From an uncultured Bacteroidales bacterium (GTDB lineage: Bacteria; Bacteroidota; Bacteroidia; Bacteroidales; Muribaculaceae): a stretch of DNA of 6,467 bases. The notes beneath the pieces are model-generated. The model searched no databases. It was not told the DNA's origin and was given only the letters and a program-made list of their open reading frames with translations. Both the position numbers and the translations under genes were made by a program. Shown here in pieces: positions 6,048-6,467 of the stretch. The stretch covers positions 1-6,467 of the forward strand of contig USIY01000130.1 of NCBI GenBank assembly GCA_900554845.1, written 5' to 3'. Every line of letters starts with the position of its first letter. Within the stretch, counting starts at the first letter, position 1.

Positions 6048-6287
6048 ATGATAACATTTCTCAAAATTATACTGGTAATTGTGATTCTGGCGGCGATGAT
6101 TGTATTGCTTCTGGGACTTGACCAGCTTTTCACAGGCAGATTCGACGCGGACAGTTCCGACGCAAACCGACTGCGCGACGAGGTGGAAAAACATAAAGAC
6201 GTAATTTCCGACAACAATGTATTCAATTCGCTGGTGCAGCGTTCCCGGAAACTACACGACACCTCAACGGAATCCAAAAGAAACTGA
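6048..6287 (+). CDS. small single-pass membrane protein, hypothetical
   Basis: The product has 79 residues, with an N-terminal hydrophobic helix at about 5-24 (LKIILVIVILAAMIVLLLGL) and a polar, charged tail of about 55 residues. Because no positive cluster precedes the helix and basic residues follow it (R31 and more distally), the topology is uncertain. The tail segment 39-68 (NRLRDEVEKHKDVISDNNVF) is helix-prone and could form a short coiled coil. I recognise no family; small proteins of this shape are common and often unannotated in Bacteroidales. The ATG at 6048 is the only usable start, since an in-frame ATG at 6033 is followed by a stop. There is no clear promoter, but the strong terminator upstream means it must have its own. 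Codon choice (GCG, GAC and CTG-rich second half) resembles the neighbouring glycosidase gene, which supports a real gene. Confidence 0.6.
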   Translation: MITFLKIILVIVILAAMIVLLLGLDQLFTGRFDADSSDANRLRDEVEKHKDVISDNNVFNSLVQRSRKLHDTSTESKRN

Positions 6288-6467
6288 TCTTTGCGTACTT
6301 TAATAAATTTTATAAAAAATAATGGAGTTAAAAGTTGAGCGGTGAAGTTGTAGAAAAGGGCATTGAAAAACGCGGAAAAATGCATTAGAATGAGAATGGA
6401 TTTTGGTTAGAGTGAGAGATTGACATGAAGGATCCGCGGAATAAAGGGAAACATGTCAGAGTATGGA

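Noticed and set aside
6023..6385. 120-codon leftward frame opposite the small membrane protein
   Set aside because: It is serine- and phenylalanine-rich low-quality sequence antisense to 6048-6287. The plus-strand frame has a proper membrane helix and codon use.
6425..6467. Possible gene start (MKDPRNKGKHVRVW) running off the right edge
   Set aside because: Only 14 codons are visible, with no family signal and no upstream promoter or ribosome site. It may be real but cannot be supported from this window.

Overview
The window reads as a chromosomal stretch from a member of the Bacteroidota, order Bacteroidales, probably a gut commensal. Three things in the sequence support this. There are promoters of the Bacteroides type (-33 TTTG and -7 TAnnTTTG with a 20-base spacer). 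The starts lack strong Shine-Dalgarno sequences. One lipoprotein carries Cys-SDDDD, the surface-export signal known from Bacteroides. A family such as Muribaculaceae is possible, but this is only an impression. Nothing here identifies a species.

Layout. Bases 1-781 hold most of a leftward gene for an exported M48 zinc metalloprotease, cut by the window edge near its C-terminus, with its promoter at 852-883. Bases 997-1443 hold a leftward four-helix membrane protein of the DUF4405 / cytochrome b561-like kind, with two His-x13-His helices. A short AT-rich divergent region (1444-1535) follows. Then come a 50-codon remnant of a left-handed beta-helix sugar O-acetyltransferase (1536-1688) and a tight rightward pair: a rhodanese-domain lipoprotein (1711-2130) and an MmcQ/YjbR-family protein (2138-2509).

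The convergent gap 2510-2864 holds a leftward terminator (2586-2615) and a long imperfect palindrome (about 2636-2842) with perfect 21-base outer arms. The palindrome is most likely a small non-autonomous mobile or repeat element. A leftward surface lipoprotein gene (2865-3353) follows. After a 258-base promoter region with a near-consensus promoter at 3531-3562 comes the main gene, 3612-5930. It encodes a 772-residue secreted six-hairpin glycosidase with a C-terminal beta domain, an FN3-like module and a CBM6/35-like jelly roll, and it is closed by a strong terminator at 5953-5997. A small single-pass membrane protein (6048-6287) and an uninformative purine-rich stretch end the window.

The genes do not form one obvious pathway. 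Most products are envelope proteins: exported protease, haem-binding-type membrane protein, periplasmic or outer-membrane rhodanese, surface lipoprotein and secreted glycosidase. The only convincing operon is rhodanese plus MmcQ. I see no convincing new multi-gene system. The most interesting items are the palindromic element, the unassigned modular glycosidase and the His pattern of the DUF4405-like protein.
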